From assembly GCA_024500155.1 (NCBI GenBank), contig CM044867.1, positions 14,025,632-14,089,631 on the forward strand: a stretch of DNA of 64,000 nt, in the 5' to 3' direction. The stretch is from Chenopodium formosanum. Its lineage: Eukaryota > Streptophyta > Magnoliopsida > Caryophyllales > Amaranthaceae. This document shows, in pieces, positions 21,543 through 33,133 of the stretch; position 1 is the first letter of the stretch; the number at the start of each line of letters is the position of its first letter. A model generated the notes under the pieces. It did no database searches. It was not told the DNA's origin and worked only from the letters and a program-made list of their open reading frames with translations. The position numbers and the translations under genes were made by a program.

Positions 21543-24317
21543 ATGAACAATAATCAAGGGCAAAAGAAACCGTTTAGGAAGAACTATACTCCTATCGGTA
21601 TGAGTTATGACACCGCGTTTGATCGCCTACATGCAAAAGGTCTCATAACTCCCATTGGACCATTTGGAGATCCACCCGTCGAAAGGAGAACCGCTAACTG
21701 GAATCCAAATGCACATTGCAAATATCACCAAGGTAGAGGTCATCCTACAGAAAATTGTTGGAGATTAAAGGAAGCCATTCAAGACTTGATTGATAGCAAC
21801 AAGCTCCCATTACCCCCTGCAAGTAAAAAGCCAAGCATCAATACTGCACCACTATCGGATTCCTTAGCTATTTCTGACGAAGAAAACCAAGAGGATCCTT
21901 CTAATCTCATAGAATCTATTGAGACTATTGAAGAAGAAATCTTCGAAGATGCTCTCGAATTTCCCGTTCAAGAATACGCATCTAAACAGGAAGTAGTGGC
22001 ACTAACATTAATACTCGAGGAATTGAAGGGGTTTATATCACAAACTTTCGAAGCCATAAAAGAGCAAAATGAATTGCTCAAGAAAAAGAAACCCTTTTCT
22101 TTCCAAGTGATTGACACCCCTAAAAAGAGTACTAGGAAATACACTCCAATTGGAATGTCATACACCAAAATGTTCAAAATACTCTTTGAAAGCGGAAAAG
22201 TCAAACCCCTCGAGCCAAAACCTTTTGAATCATTAAAGAGGACAGACAAGTACTACTGCGCATATCATTAATCTGGGGGACATACAATCGAACAATGCTT
22301 TAGATTTAAAGATTTGGTTCAACGCTTGATTGATGAGGAAAAGTTAGTTCAATTGCCACGGGATGCCACAATAAATGGAGTATGGGACAGTGATGATGAG
22401 GATGTTTACCTTAAAGACATTGAAGAAACTCCTCTATCAACAATTTATCCAGTAAGTGACATTTGGGACGAGGAAGATTCACCCATAGATGTCCTCACTA
22501 GGTCCGGGAGGGTGCAACCACCCATTTCAACACAACCCATACCTTCTATCCAGCAAATTCCCATACCTATCATAGAAGACAACGATGTTGTCAAACAGCT
22601 AAAAAAGACTAAGGTAGAAATGAACGTATGGAAGCTCTTAGCCACATCTCGAGAACATAGAATAGCAGTTATGGATGCTTTGGCTAAAGTAGGCATAGAT
22701 TCGGATACCACTCCTGAGGGACTCGCAAACTTCCTCACGAGTGATCTCCCAAGTCCAATTAATTTAGTCACCTTTTCAGATAAGGATCTACCCCCGGAAG
22801 GTGACAAACACAACAAGGCTCTAAATCTCACGGTTATATGCAAAAGAATGAACGTCCCTATGACCCTTGTTGATAACGGCTCAGCAATTAACGTATGCCC
22901 TCTTAGAACTGCCAGGATGCTGGGTATAAGAGATGAGGATTTATCCCCATCAACCCAGGGGATAAGAGCTTATGACAATTCGCGACGACAGGCATTAGGG
23001 ACAATCACCATGAATATAACTGCAGGCGCAATTGAACATGCCACTACGTTTCAAGTAGTCGATATCAAAGCTTCCTTCAATTTGCTACTAGGACGCCCTT
23101 GGCTCCATGATCTAAAGGTCGTCCCTTCATCTCTTCATCAACAAGTAAAGGCTATAGTGGGAGGTATTCCAATCACCATTGATGCTTCGTCTATTAGAAT
23201 CAAAACAATAGAAAATCCATTAATTAATGTGGAACATGATGAAAACGACGAAGATCTGTGGGGCTTTAGTGAAGAGGTCTCCTTAATAGAGGAAGACGAA
23301 AGGACCCTTCTTCATTATGACCTCCACTCAAACATGGTGACGAATGCTATCTTAAGAAAACAAGGACACTTTCCTGGAATGACTCTAGGAAAGAAAAAGG
23401 GAATAGCCGAGTACATGTCTTTTCCTGACCTTCCTAAATTGGATACATTCGGACTTGGTTTCGAACCAACTCGTGAAGACTTCAAATGGGCTCAGAAAAA
23501 GTTAAAGGCACGAAGAGACGCCCGTATACAAAAAAGGGAAATACCCATGGACCAATATCCTCTCACTCTAAATGGACAATTTATAAGAGAAGGAGAGGAT
23601 TATCCTTGTTTTGAATTTCCCGAACCCTTTGTCGTAAATGGTATAAGGCAGCCTGGATTCGAAATCTTCCTGGATTGTTGTTTCCTAGACGAGATCCCAG
23701 CTCCAGCATATAAAGAAAAAGCACCTCCTTGTTTTGACTTTAATGTCATGGGACTCCTCTTTGGAAGGGAAAAGAACGAACCAAAATATATGGAAGATAA
23801 TTCATCGCTTATTCAAGCAGTGCTCCAAAGCGAGAATTTCGATCCTTCCAAGCTTATCACTCCGGTAGAAGATCAAGAGCGTGGATGGCGCAAGACGGTG
23901 AGAATCATCACTACAAATGGAAAAGAAATTTCAGTGACCACGGGACAAGGACCGATTTTCGAAGAGTCGTCTGAGTCAGAGTCTGAATTAGAATCTCCCC
24001 CTATCGAGTCTTCAAATTCCTTAGTTGTAGCATCTTCCTCTTCTTCTCCTACTCCTAAGATAGTTAGTAGTCAAGTTCCGACGGATATTTCTTTATTTGA
24101 TGTAATGATTTCCGAGTTCAATAATATGTCTTCTTCCCCTTATCTCTCTTGTTTTTCTTTATCTAAAGATGACGAACATTGCTTGGCTAATGATGAAAAT
24201 GACAAAGAAATTATTAAAGCAATGGAAACACTTGAAAAAAAAACGCCAATAATTGAGGATATAGAAACGGTTGACATCTCGAAAGATCCAACCATTAAAA
24301 GAGAAGTTAAAATCTGA
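21543..24317 (+). pseudogene. Tat-2 gag C-terminus and protease region, one in-frame stop
   Basis: One frame broken by TAA at 22269-22271 and ended by TGA at 24315-24317. It holds two similar modules, each starting YTPIGMSY and ending in a Cys/His cluster: CKYHQGRGHPTENCWRLK (about 21715-21770) and CAYH-stop-SGGHTIEQCFRFK (22255-22315). The TAA falls inside the second cluster. Further on is the retropepsin signature LVDNGSAINVCPL (about 22865-22905) and LLLGRPWLHDL. The rest up to 24317 is the gag-pro to reverse transcriptase linker. The pol frame continues in phase beyond the TGA. Confidence 0.85.
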
Positions 24318-27300
24318 TTAACATTAAATAAGGAAGAAAGAACCGATTTAATTAATTTATTAAAAGAATTTATCGATGTATTTGCTTGGTCATACGAAGA
24401 TATGCCAGGCATTAATAGAGAAATAGCTCAACACACTATACCATTAATTCCAGGAATGAAACCTGTAAAACAAAAGTTACGTCGAATGAAACCCGACGTA
24501 GCCCTTAAAATAAAAGAAGAAGTACAAAAACAAATAACTGCAGGTTTTATCCGGGTATCCAAATACCCCGAATGGGTCGCTAATGTGGTCCCAGTTCCGA
24601 AAAAAGATGGTAGAGTTCGAATGTGTGTCGATTATCGAGATTTAAACAAGGCAAGTCCAAAGGATGACTTCCCTTTGCCACACATCGATATTTTGGTAGA
24701 TAATACGGCAAATCATGCACTTCTCTCGTTTATGGATGGGTACGCGGGGTACAATCAAATCCTCATGGCCGAAGAAGACATGGAGAAAACGACGTTCATA
24801 ACACCGTGGGGTACTTATTGCTATACGGTAATGCCATTCGGACTTAAAAACGCGGGTGCCACTTACCAACGAGCAACAACTGCCCTACTCCACGACATGA
24901 TGCATAAAGAGGTGGAAGTCTATGTAGATGATATGATTGTAAAATCAAAAGATCGTCAAGGACATCCAATAGCCTTAAGGAAATTCTTTGAAAGACTGAG
25001 AAAATACAACATGAGGCTAAACCCTTCTAAATGTGCTTTTGGTGTTACGTCGGGAAAACTTCTAGGCTATGTCATAAGTTCTCGAGGGATAGAAATAGAT
25101 CCCACCAAGATAAAAGCAATCATGTCCATGCCACCGCCCAAAACCGAAAAGCAAATTCGAGGATTTATTGGCCGGTTGCAATATATAAGTAGGTTCATAT
25201 CTAAGTTGACTACGATATGCGAACCAATATTTAAGAAGCTCAAGAAGAATGTACCAGTCATATGGGACGATGAGTGCCAAAAAGCCTTTGAAAAGATCAA
25301 AGCCTACCTTGCAAATCCTCCAGTATTAGCTCCAGCGCTCCCCGGAATACCCTTAAGGCTATACTTAACGGTTACAAAGGAAACAATGGGGGCTATGCTC
25401 GCACAAGAGGTAGAAAGCAAAGAAAATGCCATTTACTATCTAAGTAAGAAGATGCTCGAGTATGAAACACGATACACGCCGTTGGAAAAGTTGTGCCTCG
25501 CATTGGTGTGGGCCACAACTAAACTAAGACATTACATGCTCGTGCACACGGTCTATGTAGTCTCACGAATGGATCCCTTAAAATATCTATTCGAAAGATC
25601 TACACTTAATGGACGAATTTCAAGGTGGATAGTAAATTTAGCCCAATTTGACATAAGATTTATGCCTCAAAAAGCAATCAAAGGGTCAGTGGTTTCGAAT
25701 TTTCTAGCAGATTTCCCGATAGAAGATTCAACACCCTTAGAAGACAACGAATTTCCAGACGAAGATCTAATGATGACAGAAGATGACACGTGGACTCTAT
25801 ATTTTGATGGAGCCTCGAACCAAAAGGGGTGCGGTGTAGGAGTCTTGTTAGTATCACCTAAGGAAGAACATGTTCCTATATCCATCAAGTTAGATTTCGA
25901 CGTCACTAATAACGCAGCTGAATATGAAGCATGTGTCGTAGGCCTCGAAACCGCTTTAGCCTTAGGTGTGAAAAAGCTCCGGATATTTGGAGATTCATCC
26001 TTAATCATCAACCAAATTTCCAAAAGATGGAAAGTTAGGAGTGAGAGTTTAGCTCCTTACCAGACATATTTGGAAACCCTCACCGATCAACTGGAAAAGG
26101 TAGAATACACTTATCTACCTAGAGAAGAAAACCAATTCGCCGACGCCCTGGCAAGGTTAGCCTCAATGGTTAGAATACCTAAGGAAATTGAACAAATTCC
26201 TCTAACCATAGAAAAAAGGCATAAACCCGCATACATTCAAGCTATAGAGGATGATGAAATAATTCAAGAAGAAGAACCAGAGGAGGAACCTTGGTTCGTA
26301 GATATATTGAATTATGTCACTAAGGGAGAATACCCTCCTCATGCCGATAAAAGAGCAAAAAGAGCATTAAGACTTTTAGCTTCCCAATTCGTACTCATAG
26401 GAAATGAGCTACACAAAAGGGTACCTAATGGACGAGCTCTATTATGTGTAGGTAAAAAGGATGCCCAAAGGGCTATGAGGGTTATCCATGAAGGCATATG
26501 TGGAACGCATATTAACGGTAAAATGCTAGTCCAAAAGATAATGCGAGAAGGATATTACTGGACTACCATGAATAAAGATTGCCATCAATATGTAAAAAGA
26601 TGCCCCAAGTGTCAAATTTATGCGAACCTGCAACACATTCCACCATCTCTTCTCTACACCTACACTTCTCCATGGCCTTTCTCTACATGGGGGATAGACA
26701 TAATTGGAAAAATTACACCTCCAGGAACAGGAGGTCATGAATACATCCTTGTTGCTATAGATTACTTCACAAAGTGGGTAGAAGCACAATCATATGCTAA
26801 ACTCACCGCCAAGCATGTAGCACTCTTTATCGAAAGAAACATAATTTGCCGATATGGAGTCCCACATGAGATGATAAGTCACAATGGTACTCACTTCCAA
26901 GGAGAATGTGAAGAATTATTACAAAAATATGGCGTTCAACATCACCATTCATCTCCATATAGACCTCAAGCAAACGGGGCAGTTGAGGCTGCTAATAAGA
27001 ATCTAAAAACAATCATCGAGAAAATGACTGAAAATTATAAAGATTGGCCTGACAAACTCCACTTTGCACTGTGGGGATATCGCACGTCGATCCGAACATC
27101 AACAGGAAATACACCATTCAATTTGGTATACGGGATGGATGCTGTACAACCTGTAGAATTAGAAATACCTTCTTTACGTATTGCGTTAGAAAGTAAACTC
27201 GATGAGGTTGAGTGGACCAGAGCACGATATGAAGAGCTAATCCTAATCGATGAAAAACGACTAGAAGCTCTACATCATACACAATGTTATCAAACCCGCA

Positions 27301-27536
27301 TGGCTAGGCATTTCAATAAAAAAGTCAAGACAAGAAATATCAAGGTAGGGGACTTGGTATTAAAAGCCTTAAGGAAAAATGTTCTAGACCCAAGGGGAAA
27401 ATTCCGCCCTAATTGGTCCGGACCATACATTGTCAAAACAATCTTGTCAGGAGGCGCGGCTAAGTTAACTGACATGGATGGCAATGAATTTTCAAATATG
27501 ACAAATCTTGACCAACTTAAGAAATACTACCCATAA
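24318..27536 (+). CDS. Tat-2 Pol: reverse transcriptase, two RNase H domains, integrase
   Basis: Open from just after the TGA at 24315 to TAA at 27536. The first ATG is at 24402, but family homology already begins before it (FAWSYEDMPGI). Reverse transcriptase has YVDDMIVKS near 24925. The first RNase H is followed by the archaeal-type second RNase H (LYFDGASNQKGCGVGVLL, about 25800). The integrase zinc site (HINGKMLVQKIM ... CPKCQ) and WGIDIIGKITPP are intact. The second catalytic Asp is replaced by His (ISHNGTHF, codon 26880-26882), where the Tat-1 fragment keeps ISDNGSQF. This copy's integrase is therefore probably inactive. It ends NLDQLKKYYP, the usual Tat terminus. Confidence 0.92.
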   Translation, partial: LTLNKEERTDLINLLKEFIDVFAWSYEDMPGINREIAQHTIPLIPGMKPVKQKLRRMKPDVALKIKEEVQKQITAGFIRVSKYPEWVANVVPVPKKDGRVRMCVDYRDLNKASPKDDFPLPHIDILVDNTANHALLSFMDGYAGYNQILMAEEDMEKTTFITPWGTYCYTVMPFGLKNAGATYQRATTALLHDMMHKEVEVYVDDMIVKSKDRQGHPIALRKFFERLRKYNMRLNPSKCAFGVTSGKLLGYVISSRGIEIDPTKIKAIMSMPPPKTEKQIRGFIGRLQYISRFISKLTTICEPIFKKLKKNVPVIWDDECQKAFEKIKAYLANPPVLAPALPGIPLRLYLTVTKETMGAMLAQEVESKENAIYYLSKKMLEYETRYTPLEKLCLALVWATTKLRHYMLVHTVYVVSRMDPLKYLFERSTLNGRISRWIVNLAQFDIRFMPQKAIKGSVVSNFLADFPIEDSTPLEDNEFPDEDLMMTEDDTWTLYFDGASNQKGCGVGVLLVSPKEEHVPISIKLDFDVTNNAAEYEACVVGLETALALGVKKLRIFGDSSLIINQISKRWKVRSESLAPYQTYLETLTDQLEKVEYTYLPREENQFADALARLASMVRIPKEIEQIPLTIEKRHKPAYIQAIEDDEIIQEEEPEEEPWFVDILNYVTKGEYPPHADKRAKRALRLLASQFVLIGNELHKRVPNGRALLCVGKKDAQRAMRVIHEGICGTHINGKMLVQKIMREGYYWTTMNKDCHQYVKRCPKCQIYANLQHIPPSLLYTYTSPWPFSTWGIDIIGKITPPGTGGHEYILVAIDYFTKWVEAQSYAKLTAKHVALFIERNIICRYGVPHEMISHNGTHFQGECEELLQKYGVQHHHSSPYRPQANGAVEAANKNLKTIIEKMTENYKDWPDKLHFALWGYRTSIRTSTGNTPFNLVYGMDAVQPVELEIPSLRIALESKLDEVEWTRARYEELILIDEKRLEALHHTQCYQTRMARHFNKKVKTRNIKVGDLVLKALRKNVLDPRGKFRPNWSGPYIVKTILSGGAAKLTDMDGNEFSNMTNLDQLKKYYP

Positions 27537-28031
27537 ATATTTGAGTAAACACTCAAAAGAGCTACGTTTGGCCTGATTCCTTAAATAAAGGATACGTAGG
27601 CAACCCGAATCGGGTGCGGCCCCTTTAATTTATTCACATTCTGTATCCCCGAAGCAAAAGAGTAACGTCTGCCAAGTTTCAAGACTGGCGCCAGAAGATG
27701 GCTTCTGTCACCAGACGACAATGACTGTCGCCAGGCGACAGAGTCCAATCGCCGGCGACAGTACCCCAGACAGCGGCGCCACTCTTCTGCAAGCATCTGG
27801 ACAAGTTCCATGTATTCTGGAAATTTTTTCGACTCTCGTACTCGAATTTATTTTCCGAAAAAAATATGTATTATAATTGTTTTCATTGCTTTACTTAAAA
27901 AAAAATAATTTAAAAGCTGGAATTTTATTAATTAATAAAGAAAGGTACATTATTGATAAAATAAAAGCTGAAAACAAATTAATTAAAGCATAATTTAAAT
28001 TTGTCTAAATAAATCAAAGACAAGCAATGTT
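27537..28031. other. Spacer after Tat-2 pol with degenerate palindrome array
   Basis: Contains the phrase GGATACGTAGGCAACCCGAA (27590-27609), a common post-pol signature of Tat elements. A fourth copy of the palindrome array found in the LTR follows: 15-bp units start at 27706, 27726 and (degenerate) 27746, flanked by GGCGCC-containing sequence at 27685-27694 and 27773-27781. The remainder is AT-rich. Confidence 0.7.
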
Positions 28032-29532
28032 CTAATCTTCCTTCTCTTTCTTCATCCTTTTCCAGTTTGTGTCTTCTTTCTCTTCTTCTTGATCCATCAC
28101 TTTTGCTAGGAGACAACCATTAGAAGATCTACATTCTATTTTAGTGTCAATAGTCTCTCCCTCTGCTAGGACCCCGTGTTTCTTTTCTACCCAAACTTCC
28201 TTTTCGGTAGAATCCACCTTTCTTTTTCCTTTATTCTTCTTAGAACTCTTTTTCCTAGGCATAATAGGAGTTTTGAATTCAATTCTTGCCCCAAGACGTT
28301 CTTTGGCAGGAATTTTCTTGTCACCCAGTCGGTCCTTCACATTGGTCTCTTGAGAATTCTTAAACTTTCCGTCAAGCCACTGTTTTACTTTGTTTGACAG
28401 ACAAGGCGGTTCCTTATAGGCAATCACCTCCCATAAGGGCCTACCACTCCAGTACCTATCAAAGCGCTCAATCTCTTGTGACACAGGAAATTCATAAGGG
28501 CGGCGAAGATCTCCGGTAGGGATGGTTTGTGCAAGACCATACTGCCTTAAGACTCTACAAGGGAAATAAAAAGTTAGTCTTGATAAGCTAGGGAGACGAC
28601 AATATGCTTGGTTACTACAACCGATCATCGCGTCAATCCTCCACCAAGGAACAACCCACTTTATGGTAAAATCACCAGCGGCAAACACCTTGCTCCATTC
28701 ACGGCGGCCGATCTTTAAGAATCGCTTCTTCCGACGGGTGATGTAGTTCGGAGCATAAGTTTGAATATCATCAGGAGGATTGATAAGCTTCAACCTCTCC
28801 ATGAGCCATATCTGCAAAATATTTATATACATTAATGTTACAAGTATAAAATAATAATATGCTTAATGATTAAATAATAGTAGTATTATGTTATACCTGT
28901 AATAAGATTGGAGAACCTCTAAAAGGTGCTTTTGGGTTCTTTCTCAATGCATCTAACCATAGCATAGTTTCTCCAACAATTAATGGCATGGGATTTCTCC
29001 CCGCTTCAACTTGTTCTATGACAGATACGATTATTGATTGCCCTTCGTTATCTTTTCCACTAACTAAGAACAATTGATTAAATAAACAATAAAGAAAGGC
29101 TCTTCTTTTATATGTGCGAAAATCGGGATTAGGATTATCATAATAATAATGCGCAAAATCTGTCAAATTAACTACATTCCCGTGCACTATGTTCTTTAAA
29201 GTCGTTCCTCTTAAATCAAAAAAGAGCTCAAAATCTTTATAATAATACTCATTAACTCTAGGCATTACCGCAAGGTCAGTGGAATAATAACCTATAATAG
29301 CTCCAAATTCTTCCGGTAAAGGACAAATTTCATCGTGGAAAAATCTAAAACAATGAGTATCAATATCCCAATAATCTATAGCAGAATATATAAAATCAGT
29401 ATCAAGAATCACTCCCCTAACCCCAAATATACCCCCCATATGAGAAAGTTCTAATGCTTTCCTATCTTTAGCATACAAACGACGACACCAATCATCCATG
29501 TAACCACAAAAAGTTTTCTTAGCTAAAGACAT
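28032..29532 (-). CDS. Tat-2 antisense gene A: DUF7745-type plant mobile domain protein (471 aa, one intron)
   Basis: Two exons: 29532-28897 (212 codons) and 28811-28032 (259 codons plus stop), joined by an 85-bp GT-AG intron in phase 0 (donor GTATAA, acceptor TTTGCAG). The spliced frame has no stop. I use the ATG at 29532, because the longer frame starts only at a GTG. Recognisable blocks: FIYSAIDYWDIDTHCFRFFH (about 48-67), PLPEEFGAIIGYY, VEAGRNPMPLIVGETMLWLD, then WVVPWWRIDAMIGC and LTFYFPCRVLRQYGL in exon 2. It ends in a charged, lysine-rich tail. These match the DUF7745 branch of plant mobile domain proteins, of unknown biochemical role. A TATA box lies at 29607-29599, about 67 bp upstream, preceded by the palindrome array at 29660-29713. 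Transcription would oppose gag-pol. Confidence 0.85.
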
Positions 29533-29598
29533 GATCACTAATTAATTTAATTGTTTGATAAGCTGATCGAATTATGCAGTAAACGGATTATTTGGGGG

Positions 29599-29735
29599 CT
29601 ATTTATAGCTTTTCCTGTACGACGGACTTCCATTCCTTAAGGGAACAGGAAAACAAGTCTGTCGCCAGGCGACAAAATTGTCGCGTGGCGACAGAGGCTG
29701 TCGCCTGGCGACAGCTTAGATGACGTGGCGCCAGT
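29599..29735 (-). promoter_or_regulatory. Promoter of antisense gene A: three-palindrome array plus TATA
   Basis: Palindromes of 15 bp, TGTCGCCAGGCGACA, TGTCGCGTGGCGACA and TGTCGCCTGGCGACA, start at 29660, 29679 and 29699. A related GTGGCGCCAG lies at about 29725. On the minus strand TATAAATAG (29607-29599) follows about 50 bp downstream, and the ATG is at 29532. Confidence 0.65.
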
Positions 29736-29836
29736 GTTTCCCTTCAACGGCATCACCTATTGCGCGTAGGAAACTGTGTTTTTACGTATATGACTTCGAC
29801 TTTGACTTGACTTACTGTTTTATTACATATTCTTAT

Positions 29837-29869
29837 CATTATTATTATTATTATTAATGTTATTATTAA

Positions 29870-29905
<36 letters not shown>
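29837..29905. repeat. ATT trinucleotide microsatellite
   Basis: Interrupted (TTA)n/(ATT)n run in the spacer between the two antisense genes. The isoleucine-rich minus-strand frame over it is an artefact. Confidence 0.9.
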
Positions 29906-30188
29906 GACCATCATTACCAATATTATGATAATAAAGCTTATTCCTTTAAGCTTGCTCTCATTTTTTCCTTTTTTCTTTTTGGGGGAGAGAGTCGGTATAC
30001 CCTCCACTAATATTAAAAATGACGGAAAAATTTCGCGCAAATATACACAATGCATGCATCATAAACAAACTAAGCAAAATGAGTAATAAATAAAATAAAT
30101 GCATATATATACAAGTGCCTAGTACATGAGTTACATAATACACAAGACAAAGTCCTATAAAAGTCAAATAAAATGAATACAGGTACAA

Positions 30189-32503
30189 CTACGGTGCCGG
30201 AGGTCGCAGATCGCGAGGGATACCAAATGTATCGAAAAATGCCCTACTCCGCGGAGTATGCCCATCATCATCCCCTGGACCACCGGATGACGCAAACTGC
30301 AACTCAGGGCCAGGCCACCTAACCTCACCCTGAAACCCGACAGAAAGAGGCTGGGACTGCTGCGATGACGAGCCAAACTCGTACGTCCCACCACCCATCC
30401 CACCTCGAACGGTCGGCTCGGTCGGAACATCCTCCGGCGACGACGCCGAGTCCTCTACAGCCGCGGCCTCAGAACGACCACCTCGTCCACTAGAGGTAGT
30501 CCGGCGACGCCTCGAGTCGGACCTAGTAGTCTCTCTCCTAGGCTCGGGTCTCGACCGAGTGCGTGGAGAAGGAATAGGCTGCCCCTGCAAAAATAGATCC
30601 AAAGTTAGCCAACACAACAAAAATAAAACCAAAAACACGCTGAAAATAAAATAATACCTCCTCAACGTCGTTGCTACGACAGGTAGCACGGTTCCGCAAC
30701 CTCACAAGCTGGCTGCGAAAAGCGTCAATGCACCTAGCCATAGCCGTCACCACCTCACGAGAAAACTATCAAGAAAACCGACCAAGTCAGAATAACAAAC
30801 ATAAAGCCAGAGCAATGACCACATAAAATGGTCTAAGTACTTACTCGAGTCTGGTGACGAGGGATAGACCGCTCCACAAACTGCTCCCCCTCTGGAGCAG
30901 GCGGAATGAGCTCCTCGATCGGCCCATACGTACCCTGGTAACGTATGGACATCCTAGGAGGAATAAACTCCCTAGGACCAGCCTGCTAAAAAAACAGAAG
31001 GTTAAAAAGACACTTGGGGGCTACCTAAGACAAATAAAATTAAACAAACAATGACATACCGCTGCCTCCTCTGAAGGGACAAGAGCCGGTGCCAGCAGCG
31101 GCAGCAGATCCTCCTCATAGCTCTGCTCGAGGAGAATGTAGGTCCTCCAATGAGTACCTCGCGAAGGACCACCAGCACGATCCCGCTGCAAGGCATCATG
31201 GAACATATGCCTGGGTGGAGGAGCTGGGACTACGAAGAAGTCTGAGGAGTGCTGGATAGCTACCCGCTCCCCTAGGTAGACCACCGCATCGTACGTCCCC
31301 AGAAAATAGCGACGCTCAGCTGTGTATTGCGCCGCTAGTGGAGAGACGGGGAAACCAGCCCAAGGTCGGTATACCGGGCTAGGCTCCTGAAACATCACTA
31401 AGTAAGATACTAATGCTAAAAATAATGAAGTCAAAATAAAAGTTAAAGTAAAAATCTCACCGAAAGGATCATCTCTCGAAGGCGTAACGCCTCCGGCGGA
31501 CCCCTGCGGCCTCCCCAACTGGCAGCAACGGGGAGCACGCGAGGAGAAGGCCTCGCTAGCGCGAGAGAGGGAAAGTACTCGTAGAACCAAATCTACACAA
31601 AAGCAAATTAGTGAAAACATGTTCCTAAACATTTGAGGCAAAATCTAAGTAGTGAAAGCGGAAGCATACCTCTACGACCCTCCAAAAGCTGGACAGGGCG
31701 ACCTCTCCAGACAGGGCCTTGTGGCGACAGGAACGCCGTAAGCCCAACAGGAAATCAGCATAGGCCATGCTGGCCCAATCATACGTCCCCACCAATCCTA
31801 GGTCGCGAACGGCAGGCAGGTAGTACAGTAGTAGAATCAGCACAAAGATGCGTACCCGCTGCTCTCGGGTAGTCGCATCGTCCTCAAAAGCTGCAGCCAA
31901 TGTGCAGCGACGAATGCATCGGGAACTCAGCTGTCCCGACTGAACCTCAGCCCGGGCCCGAATGACGATCGGCCCCAACAACTCCAAAACCTCTGGCGAG
32001 TAAACAGTGACGCCAGCATCGAAGGGAAGAGGAGTGGACTGGAAATCTAGCCCCGTGATGAGGCTAAAGTCAGCTGGAGTGACTGTCATCTCACCCCAGG
32101 GAAAGTGGAAGGTGTTGGTGGTGTCCCAAAAGAACTCCACCAAAGCTCGGACGACGAGGTTGCCCCCATCGTATGAAAACATGGCCCGGGTGGCCTGCAG
32201 CAAGGGAGTCAACCCACATGACTCCCAAAGATGACGAAGATCCTCGTCACGGCTGATGAAGATGTCGTACAAGGAACCGATGGTGGAGTTACCCGAACCA
32301 TGGCTACGGGTCCTCCCACTCGCCAAACCGCGTCGGACCCTCTCCGACAAATGATGTACTGGCGCGTGAAACAAAGTGCGCTCGTCCCAGTCAGGCATGT
32401 CGCCCAACCCAGAAGTAGAAGGAACGTCCTCGCCCTCGCTGGTGGGCTCGTCCTCTCGACGCGTGTCCCTCGACCGGGAACTCGAACCACGTCGTCTAGC
32501 CAT
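30189..32503 (-). CDS. Tat-2 antisense gene B: plant mobile domain (PMD) protein, six exons, 644 aa
   Basis: Exons (minus strand): 32503-31670, 31592-31461, 31386-31060, 30982-30845, 30765-30658, 30584-30189. Their lengths are 834, 132, 327, 138, 108 and 396, all multiples of three, so every intron is phase 0. All five introns are GT-AG and 61-80 bp except the third (31059-30983, 77 bp). The joined frame has no internal stop. Start ATG 32503 (MARRRGSSSRSRDTRRED), with a basic Ser/Arg-rich N-terminus. PMD signature: LVVRALVEFFWDTTNTFHFP then WGEMTVTPADFSLITGLDF (about 125-165), IWFYEYFPSL at the start of exon 2, and YRPW in exon 3. The C-terminal exon is Arg/Ser/Pro-rich and low complexity. 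PMD proteins are host genes in some plants (MAIN family) and passengers in transposons. A 5'UTR intron is possible (GTAAGT donor at 32973). Confidence 0.85.
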
Positions 32504-33133
32504 GCTAAAGTTTGTAAAAGTAATTAAACTTAAGTTTCTATAGTTTCTACAGTTCACCTAAGCCGCATGATACTATGTTCAATCAAAAAAGTACGTAGTA
32601 CTAAAACAGAGTAAGATTTCAAACAAGCATGGAATCATCTTTTGAGCAAACAAACAATTTCTTGCAAACATATAATGAATATTTGTGACAAATTGCACCA
32701 GAAAAAGCAGTTAAAATACCAAGAACGACTCACATTGTTCTTCACGACCTTAAGAGGACCAACAATGGTGAATTGTTCATTTCTTCACCAAATTGGGTCA
32801 AACAAGTCTCAAAATACTCCCAAGGCAATATACAAACATAATTAAACAAATTCAAGGCATAAAATTTAACGAACAAAGCAAATTAAGCAACATAAGTTTC
32901 GAATTTTCGAAAAAAACGCGAACAAGAACAGCCAATTCACCAAAAACAGAGTAGAGTTTGAGCAAAACTTACATAGATCGGGAAAATAGATGTGAAAAGC
33001 TTCGATTTGCAACAAATTTGAGCGAATTTGGTTGAGAAATGACCAAGAACGAGCAAAATGAAAATTTCGTGAGTTTTGAGAAGCAGAGCAGCGAAATGAA
33101 GAAGAAGAAGAATCGGGTTTTAAAACCCCGATT
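32504..33133 (-). other. Leader region of antisense gene B
   Basis: No protein-coding signal. On the minus strand TTTTAAAA (33117-33124 region) is followed by a CTTCTTCTTCTTC pyrimidine leader. A consensus donor GTAAGT at 32973-32968 and AG sites near 32550 and 32505 would allow a 5'UTR intron of about 0.4 kb. Confidence 0.45.

Noticed and set aside
18697..27536. Reading Tat-1 and Tat-2 as one palindromic element
   Set aside because: Their overlapping pol regions (second RNase H and integrase) differ substantially in sequence, so they are separate copies of different subfamilies joined head to head.
29660..29713. Short palindromic units with regular spacing resembling a CRISPR array
   Set aside because: Units are 15 bp with 4-5 bp gaps, only three per site, in a plant retroelement with no associated genes. 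This is a regulatory-type array.
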